From Hyphomonadaceae bacterium (GTDB lineage Bacteria; Pseudomonadota; Alphaproteobacteria; Caulobacterales; Hyphomonadaceae), in assembly GCA_030696545.1 (NCBI GenBank), contig JAUYSA010000455.1:1-12430 (forward strand): 12,430 nucleotides of DNA, read 5' to 3'. Below the pieces are notes generated by a model. That model saw only the letters and a list, made by a program, of their open reading frames with translations. It was not told the origin of the DNA and did not search any database. Position numbers and translations under genes: made by a program. This document shows positions 5,468 to 12,430 of this stretch, piece by piece; positions within the stretch are counted from its first letter, which is position 1, and each line of letters opens with the position of its first letter.

Positions 5468-8008
5468 GTGATGTCGAGTCTCGTTGAGCGATTGAAGCAG
5501 GGCAAGGCGCGCCTGCGGGGTTGGCTGAAGCGCCTATCACAGAAATCCACCAGCGGACTTACGGGCCGGTGCGACGGCGTGGATCGCGGCGAAGCTTCGG
5601 GGTGGGCTTTCCGAACCGATGCTCCTACCCAGCGCGTCGAGATCGAGCAGTGGGTAAATGGCGTACTCGCCGGAGTGACGACAGCCGATATTTTTCGAAG
5701 TGATTTGCTTGAGGGCGGTGTGGGCGATGGCGCGCACGGCTGGCGGGCGAAAGTCGCGCTCGATCCCGCGAAGGTGGGGACGCAGCATGTCGAGTTCCGT
5801 TTCAGGGGCGGGGAGGTTCTGACGGGCGGGGCCTTCGACATGGCCTTTACTGGCTCAAGGTCGCGAAGCGACGAAACCTCTGGCGACCGCGCCGATCAAC
5901 GCAGGGGGCGGGCTGGTTCTCCGGGCGGCTCATGGGCCACATGTGATGGGCTGGATGGCGACATCGCACGAGGCTGGGGGTGGCGGCCGGAGTTTCCCGA
6001 AGAGCATGTCGAGATAGAACAGTGGATCGACGGTGTACTCGCCGGCGTCGCGCTTGCGGACATTCCCCGTCCTGACCTGCAGGCAGCCGGCAAGGGGCAC
6101 GGCCGATACGGATGGAAGATGAAGCTCGCGCTTGATCCAGTGAAGTCAAGAGCACAGCAGGTGGAGCTTCGCGTTCGGGGCGGCGCAATGGCCGGCACGT
6201 CCCGGTTTTCGCTGACGCGGGATGCTATTTCGCCGGACAGTAGCGTCATGACGTCCGATGAGGCTGCGGCCGATGGCGTGGTCGGTTGGTATGACGGCCT
6301 CAAGGGTTCGACCTTGCACGGCTGGGCGTGGAATCCTGCGCGGCCCGACGACACTGCTGAAGTTGAGCTTTGGGTAGATGGCGTGCGCACACACGAAGCC
6401 GTCGCAAACGGGTTTCGTCCCGACCTGCGCGCCCAAGGAATTAGCCATGGACGTTATGGCTGGCGCCTGCCCGTCCAACTCGATCCGGATCGGAAGGAGC
6501 CGCTCAAGATCGAGATCAGGACGAAAGGTGGAGAACCGCTCGGTGGTGGCGTGTTCGAGTTGAGAAACGATCTGTCGCTCGACGATCCGGTCAATGCCGA
6601 CCTTCGCCCGTTCGTGTTGTCTGTCCTTCAGTCCGAACGGAAGGTAGCGCCGTCAGGCCGTCTGCCGATGCCCAAGACCGCGTTGCTGCTTTACTGCCCA
6701 GAGGCTCGGGAAAAGGGCGAGTTCTGGGCGCGAGAGTATGACGACTATCGCGGCGCGATGAAAAGTTTCGCGCCGGTGCTCAAGTCGCTTGGTGATGTGT
6801 ACGAAGTGACCAGCAGCGACGAAGCCAACCAGCTTTGTGAAGAACGGCGCGCGAAGGGCGAAGACTGCATCCTGTTCAGTTTCGCTTCCCCACGGTTTGC
6901 GCCGCTGGATGCGCGTTGCCACATTGTGCCGGTGTTCGCCTGGTCATTTTCTTCCATTCCGACCGGGATGTCGGATGGCGATCATCGTAGCGACTGGCGT
7001 TATGTCTTGCGTGCGACAGGCCAGGCGATCGTCTTCTCGCAAGTTGCGGCGCAGGCAGTTAAGGCGGCGATGGGCGCCAACTTTCCAGTTGTCGTCATTC
7101 CGCCGCCTGTCGCAGACCGAATTAGCGCCATGCCGATCCCTTCGGTGGGGGCGATGCGCGAGATCACGCTGAACGGCGTTATTCTGGATAGCCGCGAACA
7201 CACGTTTGACCCGAGCGACACGGAATATCCTCCTGCCATTTGGAAAGGACCCGGCATCGACGGAAGCGTCAGCAGGCGTATCAACGTCGAGGGCGTTGTC
7301 GTCGTGGCGATTTGCGAGCTCATGGATGGCCGCGCAAACTGGAAAGATATTCTGGGCGGGTTTGCCGCCGCCAATCGGAGCAACAAAGACGCCACGCTGT
7401 TGATGAGGCTGGAGGAGCCCTACGCCGAATGGTGGCAGGAGGTGCTGCACTGGTTGAGGCTTCTGCCGCAGTTCGACTGCCGGATCATTGTCATGCGCGG
7501 TTACATGGATGATGGCGAGTATCGCGCCTTGATCGCGGCGTCGCACTGGTACGCAAATGTGTCGAAGGCGGCCGGTCTTTGCACGCATCAGCAGGCGTTC
7601 ATGAGTGCAGGGCGGCCGTCGATATCGACAACACACACGGCAATGGCTGATTTTGTTAGTTCTTCGAATTCGCTGACTGTCGCTTCTGGTGAAGAGCCGT
7701 GGCTGTGGCCGGATGCGGCAGAAAACGAAGGCTGGTGCTGGGCGCAACATCCCGCTGATGTCGGGCCGGTAACGCGGTATCGCATTTCATGGAGCAGCGT
7801 GGTTACAGCGTTCGCGGAAGCTTATCGCCTGACGTCTGTCGACAAGGCAGGGTATGACGCCCTGTCCGCTGGCGCGCGTCAATCCATGCAGAGCTATTGC
7901 GGCGATCGATTGGTGACGGGCAAGCTTGAAGAATTGCTGGGGCCGGGCAGCCTCGCAGCTCATTTTGCATCGGGGCCTTCGGCGCTGCTTGCCGAGCCGC
8001 CGGCATGA
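5468..8008 (+). CDS. Triple-repeat protein with degenerate GT4-like domain
   Basis: This 846-residue protein starts at GTG 5468 (or ATG 5471), with AGGAG at 5453-5457. Residues 1-27 are basic and could form an amphipathic helix. Three homologous repeats follow at ~33-125, 157-249 and 273-365. Each has a DG start, a GWAW-like motif, a VEIEQWVDG-like strand, R-x-DL, and a G-x-GW end. They are probably beta-sandwich modules, a type seen appended to bacterial glycosyltransferases; I know no assigned function. Residues ~403-822 resemble the two 436-residue proteins encoded downstream: VPVFAWSFSSIP at 487-498, DGRANWKDILGGF at 620-632, FMSAGRP at 711-717 and HTAMADFV at 723-730. Where those proteins have the two EX7E glutamates, this one has Ala702 and Ala710 (AGLCTHQQA), so the donor-binding site looks lost. 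It may act as a scaffold, acceptor-binding or regulatory partner (inference). Its stop overlaps the next start by four bases (ATGA), pointing to translational coupling. A divergent active transferase cannot be excluded. Confidence 0.85.
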   Translation: MMSSLVERLKQGKARLRGWLKRLSQKSTSGLTGRCDGVDRGEASGWAFRTDAPTQRVEIEQWVNGVLAGVTTADIFRSDLLEGGVGDGAHGWRAKVALDPAKVGTQHVEFRFRGGEVLTGGAFDMAFTGSRSRSDETSGDRADQRRGRAGSPGGSWATCDGLDGDIARGWGWRPEFPEEHVEIEQWIDGVLAGVALADIPRPDLQAAGKGHGRYGWKMKLALDPVKSRAQQVELRVRGGAMAGTSRFSLTRDAISPDSSVMTSDEAAADGVVGWYDGLKGSTLHGWAWNPARPDDTAEVELWVDGVRTHEAVANGFRPDLRAQGISHGRYGWRLPVQLDPDRKEPLKIEIRTKGGEPLGGGVFELRNDLSLDDPVNADLRPFVLSVLQSERKVAPSGRLPMPKTALLLYCPEAREKGEFWAREYDDYRGAMKSFAPVLKSLGDVYEVTSSDEANQLCEERRAKGEDCILFSFASPRFAPLDARCHIVPVFAWSFSSIPTGMSDGDHRSDWRYVLRATGQAIVFSQVAAQAVKAAMGANFPVVVIPPPVADRISAMPIPSVGAMREITLNGVILDSREHTFDPSDTEYPPAIWKGPGIDGSVSRRINVEGVVVVAICELMDGRANWKDILGGFAAANRSNKDATLLMRLEEPYAEWWQEVLHWLRLLPQFDCRIIVMRGYMDDGEYRALIAASHWYANVSKAAGLCTHQQAFMSAGRPSISTTHTAMADFVSSSNSLTVASGEEPWLWPDAAENEGWCWAQHPADVGPVTRYRISWSSVVTAFAEAYRLTSVDKAGYDALSAGARQSMQSYCGDRLVTGKLEELLGPGSLAAHFASGPSALLAEPPA
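5564..6562 (+). repeat. Three tandem protein-level repeats within the 846-residue protein
   Basis: Repeat units code for residues 33-125, 157-249 and 273-365, that is bases 5564-5842, 5936-6214 and 6284-6562. Units 1 and 2 are closest: VEIEQW-[VI]-x-GVLAGV-x(2)-ADI is shared almost whole. Unit 3 is more diverged (VELWVDGV, FRPDL). The DNA copies have clearly drifted, so this is an old duplication kept as protein. The linkers (126-156 and 250-272) differ and are low in similarity. Confidence 0.85.
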
Positions 8009-9315
8009 TCTTCATCGAGCACGCCAGTTTCAGTCAGTCGACAATCAAGGACAATTTCGGCGCGCCGGAATACAGCTATCTGTTCGTTCGCAACGGCTTC
8101 CGGCCTGCGCTTGACCGCCTGGGCAAGCGCGTGGACGTCGCTGACCCAGCCCGAGATGTTGATGCTGTCTATCGCTCGGCCATGGAACGCGGCGAGGATT
8201 GTGTTTTCCTGTCGTACAACCCGCCGCAAAAGACGGTTGTAGGTTTGGCCTGCCCGACGTTGCCGATCTTTGCGTGGGAATATGCCAACATTCCGGTCGA
8301 GACCTGGAACGAGAACACCAAGCATGATTGGCGCAACGTGCTGTCGCAAACCGGCATGGCGATCACACTAAGTCGCGAGTCCGCGCAGGCCGTGCGCGAC
8401 ACCATGGGGGCGGACTATCCCGTGTGGGCCATTCCAACGCCGCTCTTCGACAGCTATGCGCAGCGCGGGAACAATGCGCGCGCCTGGCGGGAACCGTTTG
8501 ATCTGTCGCTGGAAGGCGGGCTTGCTGTCAGCGCAGGAGACATCGATCTTGCGCCATTCCGGCCAGAACAGGCGAGGGAAGAGGCATATCGCTTGCTTCG
8601 CGTCCTTAACCACGCAGCCTCGCGTCCCCGACCCACGCAGACAATCCGGCTGTCCGGCGTGATCTATACAACGGTGCTATGCCCTGCCGACGGCCGCAAG
8701 AATTGGACCGATCTGGTGAGTGGCTTCGTCTGGGCATTCCGGGATACGCCCGACGCGACACTGCTGTTCAAGCTGACGCACGCGACGGTCGAGGACGGGT
8801 TGATGCCTGTGCTGCGTCACATCAGTTTGTTGGGTGATTTCAAATGCCGGATCATCCTGATCAACGGTCTGCTCTCGAATGAAGCGTATGGCGAGCTGAT
8901 CGACGCGACGACATATTGCGTCAATACCGCGCTCTGTGAGGGGCAGTGCTTGCCCCTGACTGAATACATGTCGGCAGGGCGGCCGGCTGTCGCGCCGTCT
9001 CACACGGCGATGCTTGATTACGTAACGCCGCAGAATTCCTTCATCGTGCGTAGTGAACCGCGTCCCGCCGTATGGCCACAGGACGAGCGCCATGCTGTGC
9101 GTGCTCGCAATCATATCATCACCTTCATGGATCTGGTGCGCCAATACCGTGAAAGCTACAGGGTCGCGCGTCATGAGCCAGAGCGGCATGCGGCCATGTC
9201 GGCAGCAGCGGTCGAGACGATGCGCGCGTACTGTTCCGAGGATGTTGTCGCAGAGCAACTTCGCGAAGTCCTGCGCCACGTAAAGGCGCTCTCGCCCGCT
9301 CCCCGGCAGGAGTGA
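8005..9315 (+). CDS. GT4-like glycosyltransferase, first 436-residue paralogue
   Basis: This protein carries a GT-B, GT4-like donor site: DGRKNWTDLVSGF at 229-241 and CEGQCLPLTEYMSAGRP at 311-327. The latter holds a full EX7E motif with Glu312 and Glu320, followed by HTAMLDYV. An N-terminal block (QSTI, then DNFGAPEYSY at 16-25) is shared with the next protein. No signal peptide or membrane span is seen, so it probably works in the cytoplasm on a lipid-linked or protein-linked glycan. Donor and acceptor are unknown. The start overlaps the preceding stop (ATGA) and has no strong ribosome site, which fits coupling. A gapless alignment with the next protein, counted by eye, gives about 245 identical of 436 residues (roughly 56%). 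The pair therefore comes from tandem duplication, with enough drift for different specificities. Confidence 0.88.
   Translation: MIFIEHASFSQSTIKDNFGAPEYSYLFVRNGFRPALDRLGKRVDVADPARDVDAVYRSAMERGEDCVFLSYNPPQKTVVGLACPTLPIFAWEYANIPVETWNENTKHDWRNVLSQTGMAITLSRESAQAVRDTMGADYPVWAIPTPLFDSYAQRGNNARAWREPFDLSLEGGLAVSAGDIDLAPFRPEQAREEAYRLLRVLNHAASRPRPTQTIRLSGVIYTTVLCPADGRKNWTDLVSGFVWAFRDTPDATLLFKLTHATVEDGLMPVLRHISLLGDFKCRIILINGLLSNEAYGELIDATTYCVNTALCEGQCLPLTEYMSAGRPAVAPSHTAMLDYVTPQNSFIVRSEPRPAVWPQDERHAVRARNHIITFMDLVRQYRESYRVARHEPERHAAMSAAAVETMRAYCSEDVVAEQLREVLRHVKALSPAPRQE
9308..9312 (+). promoter_or_regulatory. Ribosome binding site deciding the start at 9318
   Basis: AGGAG lies five bases before the ATG at 9318 and inside the end of the preceding gene. 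An in-frame GTG at 9312 would overlap this site and has none of its own, so the ATG is preferred. The ATG also makes the product exactly 436 residues, matching its paralogue from the first residue. Confidence 0.75.
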
Positions 9316-9317
9316 CA

Positions 9318-10628
9318 ATGCTTTTCCTCGAATACAGCAACTACAATCAGTCGACCATCAATGACAATTTCGGTGCGCCTGAGTACAGCTACTGGTTCGT
9401 CCGCAAGGCGTTCCGGCACATACTTGAACGCATCGGCACGCGCGTTGAAGTCAAGGACCCGAAGCGCGAGGTTGACGATATCTTCCGGTCGGCGCGCGAG
9501 CGGGGAGAGCCATGTGTCTTTCTTCCGTTCTGTCCGCCGAACACCACGCCTCTTGATCAGGCATGCCCGACCATTCCGGTGTTTGCCTGGGAGTATGACA
9601 CCCTTCCTGATGAAGTGTGGAACAACAACCCGACCGAAGACTGGACTCATGTTCTCCGCAAGACCGGCATGGCGATGACGCATTGCCAGTCGGCCGCGGA
9701 ATCCGTTCGGCGAAGCATGGGCGACGCGTTTCCAACCTGGGTCATCCCCGCGCCGCTCTTCGACAAGTACAAGCTTGCAAAGCTGGATGCGCAGGGCTGG
9801 CGCGAACCGTTCGATCTGGTGCTGGAAGGCGGCCTTGCTGTCAGTGCGGGTGACGTCGACTTGACATGGTTCCGTCCCGAACGACCTCCGGCTGACGGCA
9901 TCGATGTGCTGCGCCTGCTGGATCGAAATCATATCCACCGCAACAAGCCTCAGGTGTTGACGCTTGAAGGCGTGATCTACACATCCATTCTGAATCCGTA
10001 TGATGGGCGCAAGAACTGGCGCGATATGGTCAGTGGGTTCGTGTGGGCGTTTCGCGAAACGCCGACCGCGACGCTGCTGCTGAAGCTCACGCGCTTCGAC
10101 GTTGAAGACGGCCTCCTGCCGGTGCTGCAGCTGATCAGTACATTGGGTCCGTTTTCGTGCCGCATCGTCCTGATCCATGGGATGCTGTCGGAAAGCGCCT
10201 ATCGGGGTCTGATCGACTGCACGAGCTACACCGTGAATACATCCTATGGCGAAGGCCAGTGCCTCCCGCTGATGGAGTACATGTCCGCCGGCCGTCCAGC
10301 GGTCGCGCCGGCGCATACGGCGATGCGGGACTATGTCACCCAAGAAAATTCGTTCGTGATCGACAGCGAAGCGCGCCTCACGCATTGGCCTCACGACGAG
10401 CGAACGGCCAAGCGATGCATGCACTACAGGGTCAGCTTCGCGGATCTCGTGCATAAATTTCGTCAGAGCTACCGCGTTGCGCGGGACCAGCCTGAAAGAT
10501 ATGAGCGGCTTGCAGCTTCAGCGGTGGACTCGTTGCGGGCGTTCTGCTCGGACGAAGTGGCGATTGCCCGCTTTGACGATGTGATAAAGCACGTCGAAGC
10601 CCTGCAGCGGACAACGCACGACGCTTAG
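9318..10628 (+). CDS. GT4-like glycosyltransferase, second 436-residue paralogue
   Basis: This protein is the same length as its upstream neighbour and co-linear with it from end to end. It keeps the N-terminal DNFGAPEYSY block (16-25), VFAWEYDTLP at 88-97, the REPFDL-x-LEGGLAVSAGD block at 162-179, GRKNWRDMVSGF at 230-241, and GEGQCLPLMEYMSAGRP at 311-327 with the EX7E pair Glu312 and Glu320. By family knowledge these glutamates contact the nucleotide-sugar donor, so it is likely an active retaining glycosyltransferase. The two paralogues differ most at 151-160, 189-212 and the C-terminal tail, which could include acceptor-facing parts (inference). Only two bases separate it from the preceding stop. 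Its TAG stop overlaps the TAA of the convergent rfbD gene in the four bases TTAG. It is the last gene of the operon, with no room for a terminator before the opposing gene. Confidence 0.88.
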   Translation: MLFLEYSNYNQSTINDNFGAPEYSYWFVRKAFRHILERIGTRVEVKDPKREVDDIFRSARERGEPCVFLPFCPPNTTPLDQACPTIPVFAWEYDTLPDEVWNNNPTEDWTHVLRKTGMAMTHCQSAAESVRRSMGDAFPTWVIPAPLFDKYKLAKLDAQGWREPFDLVLEGGLAVSAGDVDLTWFRPERPPADGIDVLRLLDRNHIHRNKPQVLTLEGVIYTSILNPYDGRKNWRDMVSGFVWAFRETPTATLLLKLTRFDVEDGLLPVLQLISTLGPFSCRIVLIHGMLSESAYRGLIDCTSYTVNTSYGEGQCLPLMEYMSAGRPAVAPAHTAMRDYVTQENSFVIDSEARLTHWPHDERTAKRCMHYRVSFADLVHKFRQSYRVARDQPERYERLAASAVDSLRAFCSDEVAIARFDDVIKHVEALQRTTHDA

Positions 10629-11521
10629 CCGACTTGCCAGCCACCTGCGCGGATCGCCTCGACGCACTCCTCGACGCCCTGCTTCCAATTAGGAAGCAAG
10701 AGGCCGTAGGCTTCTTTAATGCGGGTGCAATCCAGCACGGAGTTTGCCGGGCGTTTTGCCGGGGTGGGGTAGGCCGAGGTCGCAATGGGGTCTGCCACAG
10801 CCGAGGGACCGCCTCGCACGTTCGACGCCGCGAAGATCGCTTCAGCGAATTGACGCCACGAAGATGGCTCGCCAGAGCCGGTAAGATGGAAGATGCCGGT
10901 CGGCGCTGACGGGTCGAGGACAAGGCGCGCGGCAATGTCCCGGAGGGCGATGGCGAGGTGAGGCGCGTAGGTAGGGCGGCCGATCTGATCGGCCACCACG
11001 CCAATCCGATCGCGTGATCCCGCAACCCGCAGCATGGTGCGCACGAAATTCTTGCCTTCCGGTGCGTGAACCCACGAGACGCGCACAATTACATGGCGTG
11101 CGCCTGATGCAGCAATTGCTTCTTCACCCCCCAATTTGGTGACTCCATAGACGCTTGATGGCGATACCGGGTCGGATTCCAGATATGGGGCTATCTTGGA
11201 GCCATCGAATACATAGTCGGTCGACAGATGTATGAGTGGAATGCCGGCAGCCGCGCAAATCTTACCAAGCGCTGCGGGTCCACCAGCATTTGTTGCGCGA
11301 GCGTTTGCCGCGTCACTCTCAGCCTGGTCTACGGCGGTATACGCCCCACAGTTGATCACCACGTCTGGGCGATCCGCACTGATCACCGGCTCCAATGTTG
11401 ACGAAATGGTCAGGTCAACGTCAGGTCGGCCACGAACTGTTACGGTGAAGTCAGGACAATCAAGCATCGCGATCTGCTTTGATACTTGTCCGCTTGTTCC
11501 GCCGATAACTAACGCCTTCAT
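10625..11521 (-). CDS. rfbD: dTDP-4-dehydrorhamnose reductase
   Basis: This 298-residue protein catalyses the last step of dTDP-L-rhamnose synthesis, reducing dTDP-4-dehydro-L-rhamnose with NAD(P)H in the cytosol. It is a short-chain (extended SDR) Rossmann protein: GGTSGQV at 7-13 binds the nucleotide, NCGAYTAVDQAE at 57-68 and STDYVFDG at 100-107 are family signatures, and Tyr125 and Lys129 form the YxxxK catalytic pair. KNFVRTML at 157-164 and the TGIFHLTGSGEPSSW segment at 208-222 are also typical. The start at 11521 has GAGGTGA directly upstream (11524-11530). The frame stays open to 11599, but the extension has no such site and would push the nucleotide-binding loop inward. The other three rhamnose genes (rfbA, rfbB, rfbC) are not in the window. 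It points to rhamnose in the glycan made by this locus (inference). It is also called rmlD. Confidence 0.95.
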   Translation of the reverse strand: MKALVIGGTSGQVSKQIAMLDCPDFTVTVRGRPDVDLTISSTLEPVISADRPDVVINCGAYTAVDQAESDAANARATNAGGPAALGKICAAAGIPLIHLSTDYVFDGSKIAPYLESDPVSPSSVYGVTKLGGEEAIAASGARHVIVRVSWVHAPEGKNFVRTMLRVAGSRDRIGVVADQIGRPTYAPHLAIALRDIAARLVLDPSAPTGIFHLTGSGEPSSWRQFAEAIFAASNVRGGPSAVADPIATSAYPTPAKRPANSVLDCTRIKEAYGLLLPNWKQGVEECVEAIRAGGWQVG

Positions 11522-11918
11522 GTTCACCTCAGCCAGTATAGTCACAGAAGAATATCTCAAATTTAACAACGAAACTGCCAGACGATCCACGTCTCGCATT
11601 TGGAGGCGCTATCGTCTGGTTTTGATGGCGATGATAAGCAGATGTCGCCAAACAGCTGCGGATAAATGCTACTTGAGCTTCGGTTCATTGAGGTCAATTC
11701 GATACAATGGGCTGTGCGCAAGGCTTTTGTCTAGCGACGTAGCCGCATACTGCCATGGCTTGCTGGTCGTTTGATAAACTTAAGTCCCCGTCGCCATCCT
11801 GAGCACGACTGGAGCGGCAGTTGTTTCAACGGCGGTTGCATTCGATTGGGAAACCGTCGGCCAGTGATCGACACGAACGCGACATGCTTGTAGGCCTCCT
11901 GGGTTGGAGGACTTCATA
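11522..11918. other. Intergenic region between rfbD and the FkbM gene
   Basis: About 400 bases with no supported gene on either strand. It should hold the promoters of the two diverging genes. TACAAT at 11703-11708 looks like a -10 box for the plus strand but has no convincing -35. On the minus strand TATACT lies very close to the rfbD ribosome site, too near to be a normal promoter. No RNA gene or repeat was recognised. Confidence 0.4.
11906..11910 (+). promoter_or_regulatory. Ribosome binding site of the FkbM gene
   Basis: GGAGG lies eight bases before the ATG at 11919. It supports that ATG over the in-frame TTG at 11904, which lies immediately upstream of this site. Confidence 0.7.
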
Positions 11919-12430
11919 ATGAATCAAGACGCCGACAGTCGCAGAGAGGCTGACCCTGTCATCCGTGTGCTTAATCGCCTGAATCAAGGTGGCGTGTTCT
12001 TCGATATCGGAGCCAACGTCGGCGAAGTTTCGGAGGCGATGATTGGTAAGTGCTCAAAGATTGTCGCCGTCGAAGCCGATCCAGGACGTTCCAAAAGCTC
12101 AAGGCACGCGTCGGCTCTCACGCGGAGTGTGTGAACGCACTGGTTGGGCCTGATGGCGCTGCGCGAACTTGGTTCTCAAACACAGCAGACTCTACCGGCT
12201 CCACGTCGGTTGAGCCGGGCGATGAGCCACCGGGTCATGACTATCTGAAGGCCTCGCCGATGAAAGCCGTCAGTCTCGACACGTTGGCGCGTCGCTACGG
12301 TTTCCCCGACATGATCAAGATCGATGTCGAGGGCTTTGAAATGCAGATCCTCGATAGCGCTAGAGAGGTTCTCGCTCGCAAGCCCGCAGTCGTACTCGAA
12401 TTCAACAGCCTCTGCCTGTCGAATTTTGGG
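11919..12430 (+). pseudogene. FkbM-family methyltransferase, frameshifted, runs off right edge
   Basis: The first frame gives GGVFFDIGANVGEVSEA at 24-40 and KIVAVEADPG at 47-56, the SAM-binding motif I and the acidic strand-2 end of FkbM-type methyltransferases. After EADPG homology moves to another frame: FQKLKARVGSHAECVNALVG, then VSLDTL, DMIKIDVEGFEMQIL and KPAVVLEFN, all typical FkbM blocks, open to the window end. The break lies in GGACG at 12084-12088. One added base there (for example a second A, giving Gly-Thr) would restore EADPGTFQKLK, so a single-base loss is the simplest explanation. In the original frame the product stops at 12134 after 71 residues from the ATG. By family knowledge it would methylate a sugar hydroxyl, perhaps capping a glycan. 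Everything downstream of the break looks undecayed, so the loss is recent or a sequencing error. Confidence 0.82.

Noticed and set aside
5221..5841. 206-codon minus-strand open frame covering the operon start
   Set aside because: It overlaps repeat unit 1 of the sense protein and shows no domain; if real it would put a gene across the only promoter space.
6944..7750. 268-codon open frame on the minus strand opposite the triple-repeat protein gene
   Set aside because: No motif or ribosome site; Arg-rich composition; the sense frame has clear homology to its neighbours.
9171..10454. 427-codon open frame on the minus strand, and a related one at 8677-9318
   Set aside because: Both are antisense to the two paralogous glycosyltransferase genes. 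Their mutual likeness follows from the likeness of the sense strands, and the protein is rich in Arg/His as expected of a shadow frame.
11232..11774. 180-codon plus-strand open frame over the 5' end of rfbD and the intergenic region
   Set aside because: Most of it is antisense to the conserved rfbD N-terminus, and the part beyond has no recognisable content.
1..12430. CRISPR array, tRNA, rRNA or toxin-antitoxin pair
   Set aside because: No regularly spaced short repeats, no cloverleaf-like or rRNA sequence, and no small paired genes were recognised in the window.

Overview
The window looks like a surface-polysaccharide (O-antigen, capsule or S-layer glycan type) locus from a GC-rich Gram-negative bacterium. 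Protein style and the multi-domain glycosyltransferases suggest an alphaproteobacterium, perhaps Hyphomicrobiales. That is inference: there is no rRNA or other marker gene in the window.

Layout, left to right. (1) Positions 1-516, minus strand: the N-terminal 172 codons of a sulfotransferase-like protein that runs off the left edge. (2) About 596-1026: the decayed 3' end of an IS3-family insertion sequence, with an in-frame stop and a frameshift in its DDE transposase. Positions 1027-1282 hold no recognisable gene. (3) 1283-2560, minus: an intact homogentisate 1,2-dioxygenase (hmgA), a catabolic gene out of theme with its neighbours. (4) 2700-4928, minus: a two-domain GT2 + GT4-like glycosyltransferase. 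(5) 4929-5467: a divergent intergenic region with a candidate promoter and a small terminator-like hairpin. (6) 5468-10628, plus: a tightly packed three-gene operon. The first gene encodes an 846-residue protein with three ~93-residue repeats followed by a GT4-like domain. The next two encode 436-residue paralogues of that GT4-like domain, which align with each other without a gap. (7) 10625-11521, minus: rfbD, dTDP-4-dehydrorhamnose reductase, overlapping the operon end by four bases. (8) 11522-11918: intergenic. (9) 11919 to the right edge, plus: an FkbM-type methyltransferase broken by a one-base frameshift.

How the genes fit together (inference): rfbD helps make dTDP-L-rhamnose, the glycosyltransferases assemble a glycan, and the sulfotransferase and FkbM methyltransferase could decorate it. 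The most unusual feature is the 5468-10628 operon. Its first protein keeps the GT4-like fold signature but has alanine at both glutamate positions of the EX7E motif, while the two downstream paralogues keep both. This suggests a degenerate, repeat-bearing partner or scaffold encoded together with two probably active enzymes. The unrelated GT at 2700-4928 has also lost the second glutamate of this motif (Met instead).
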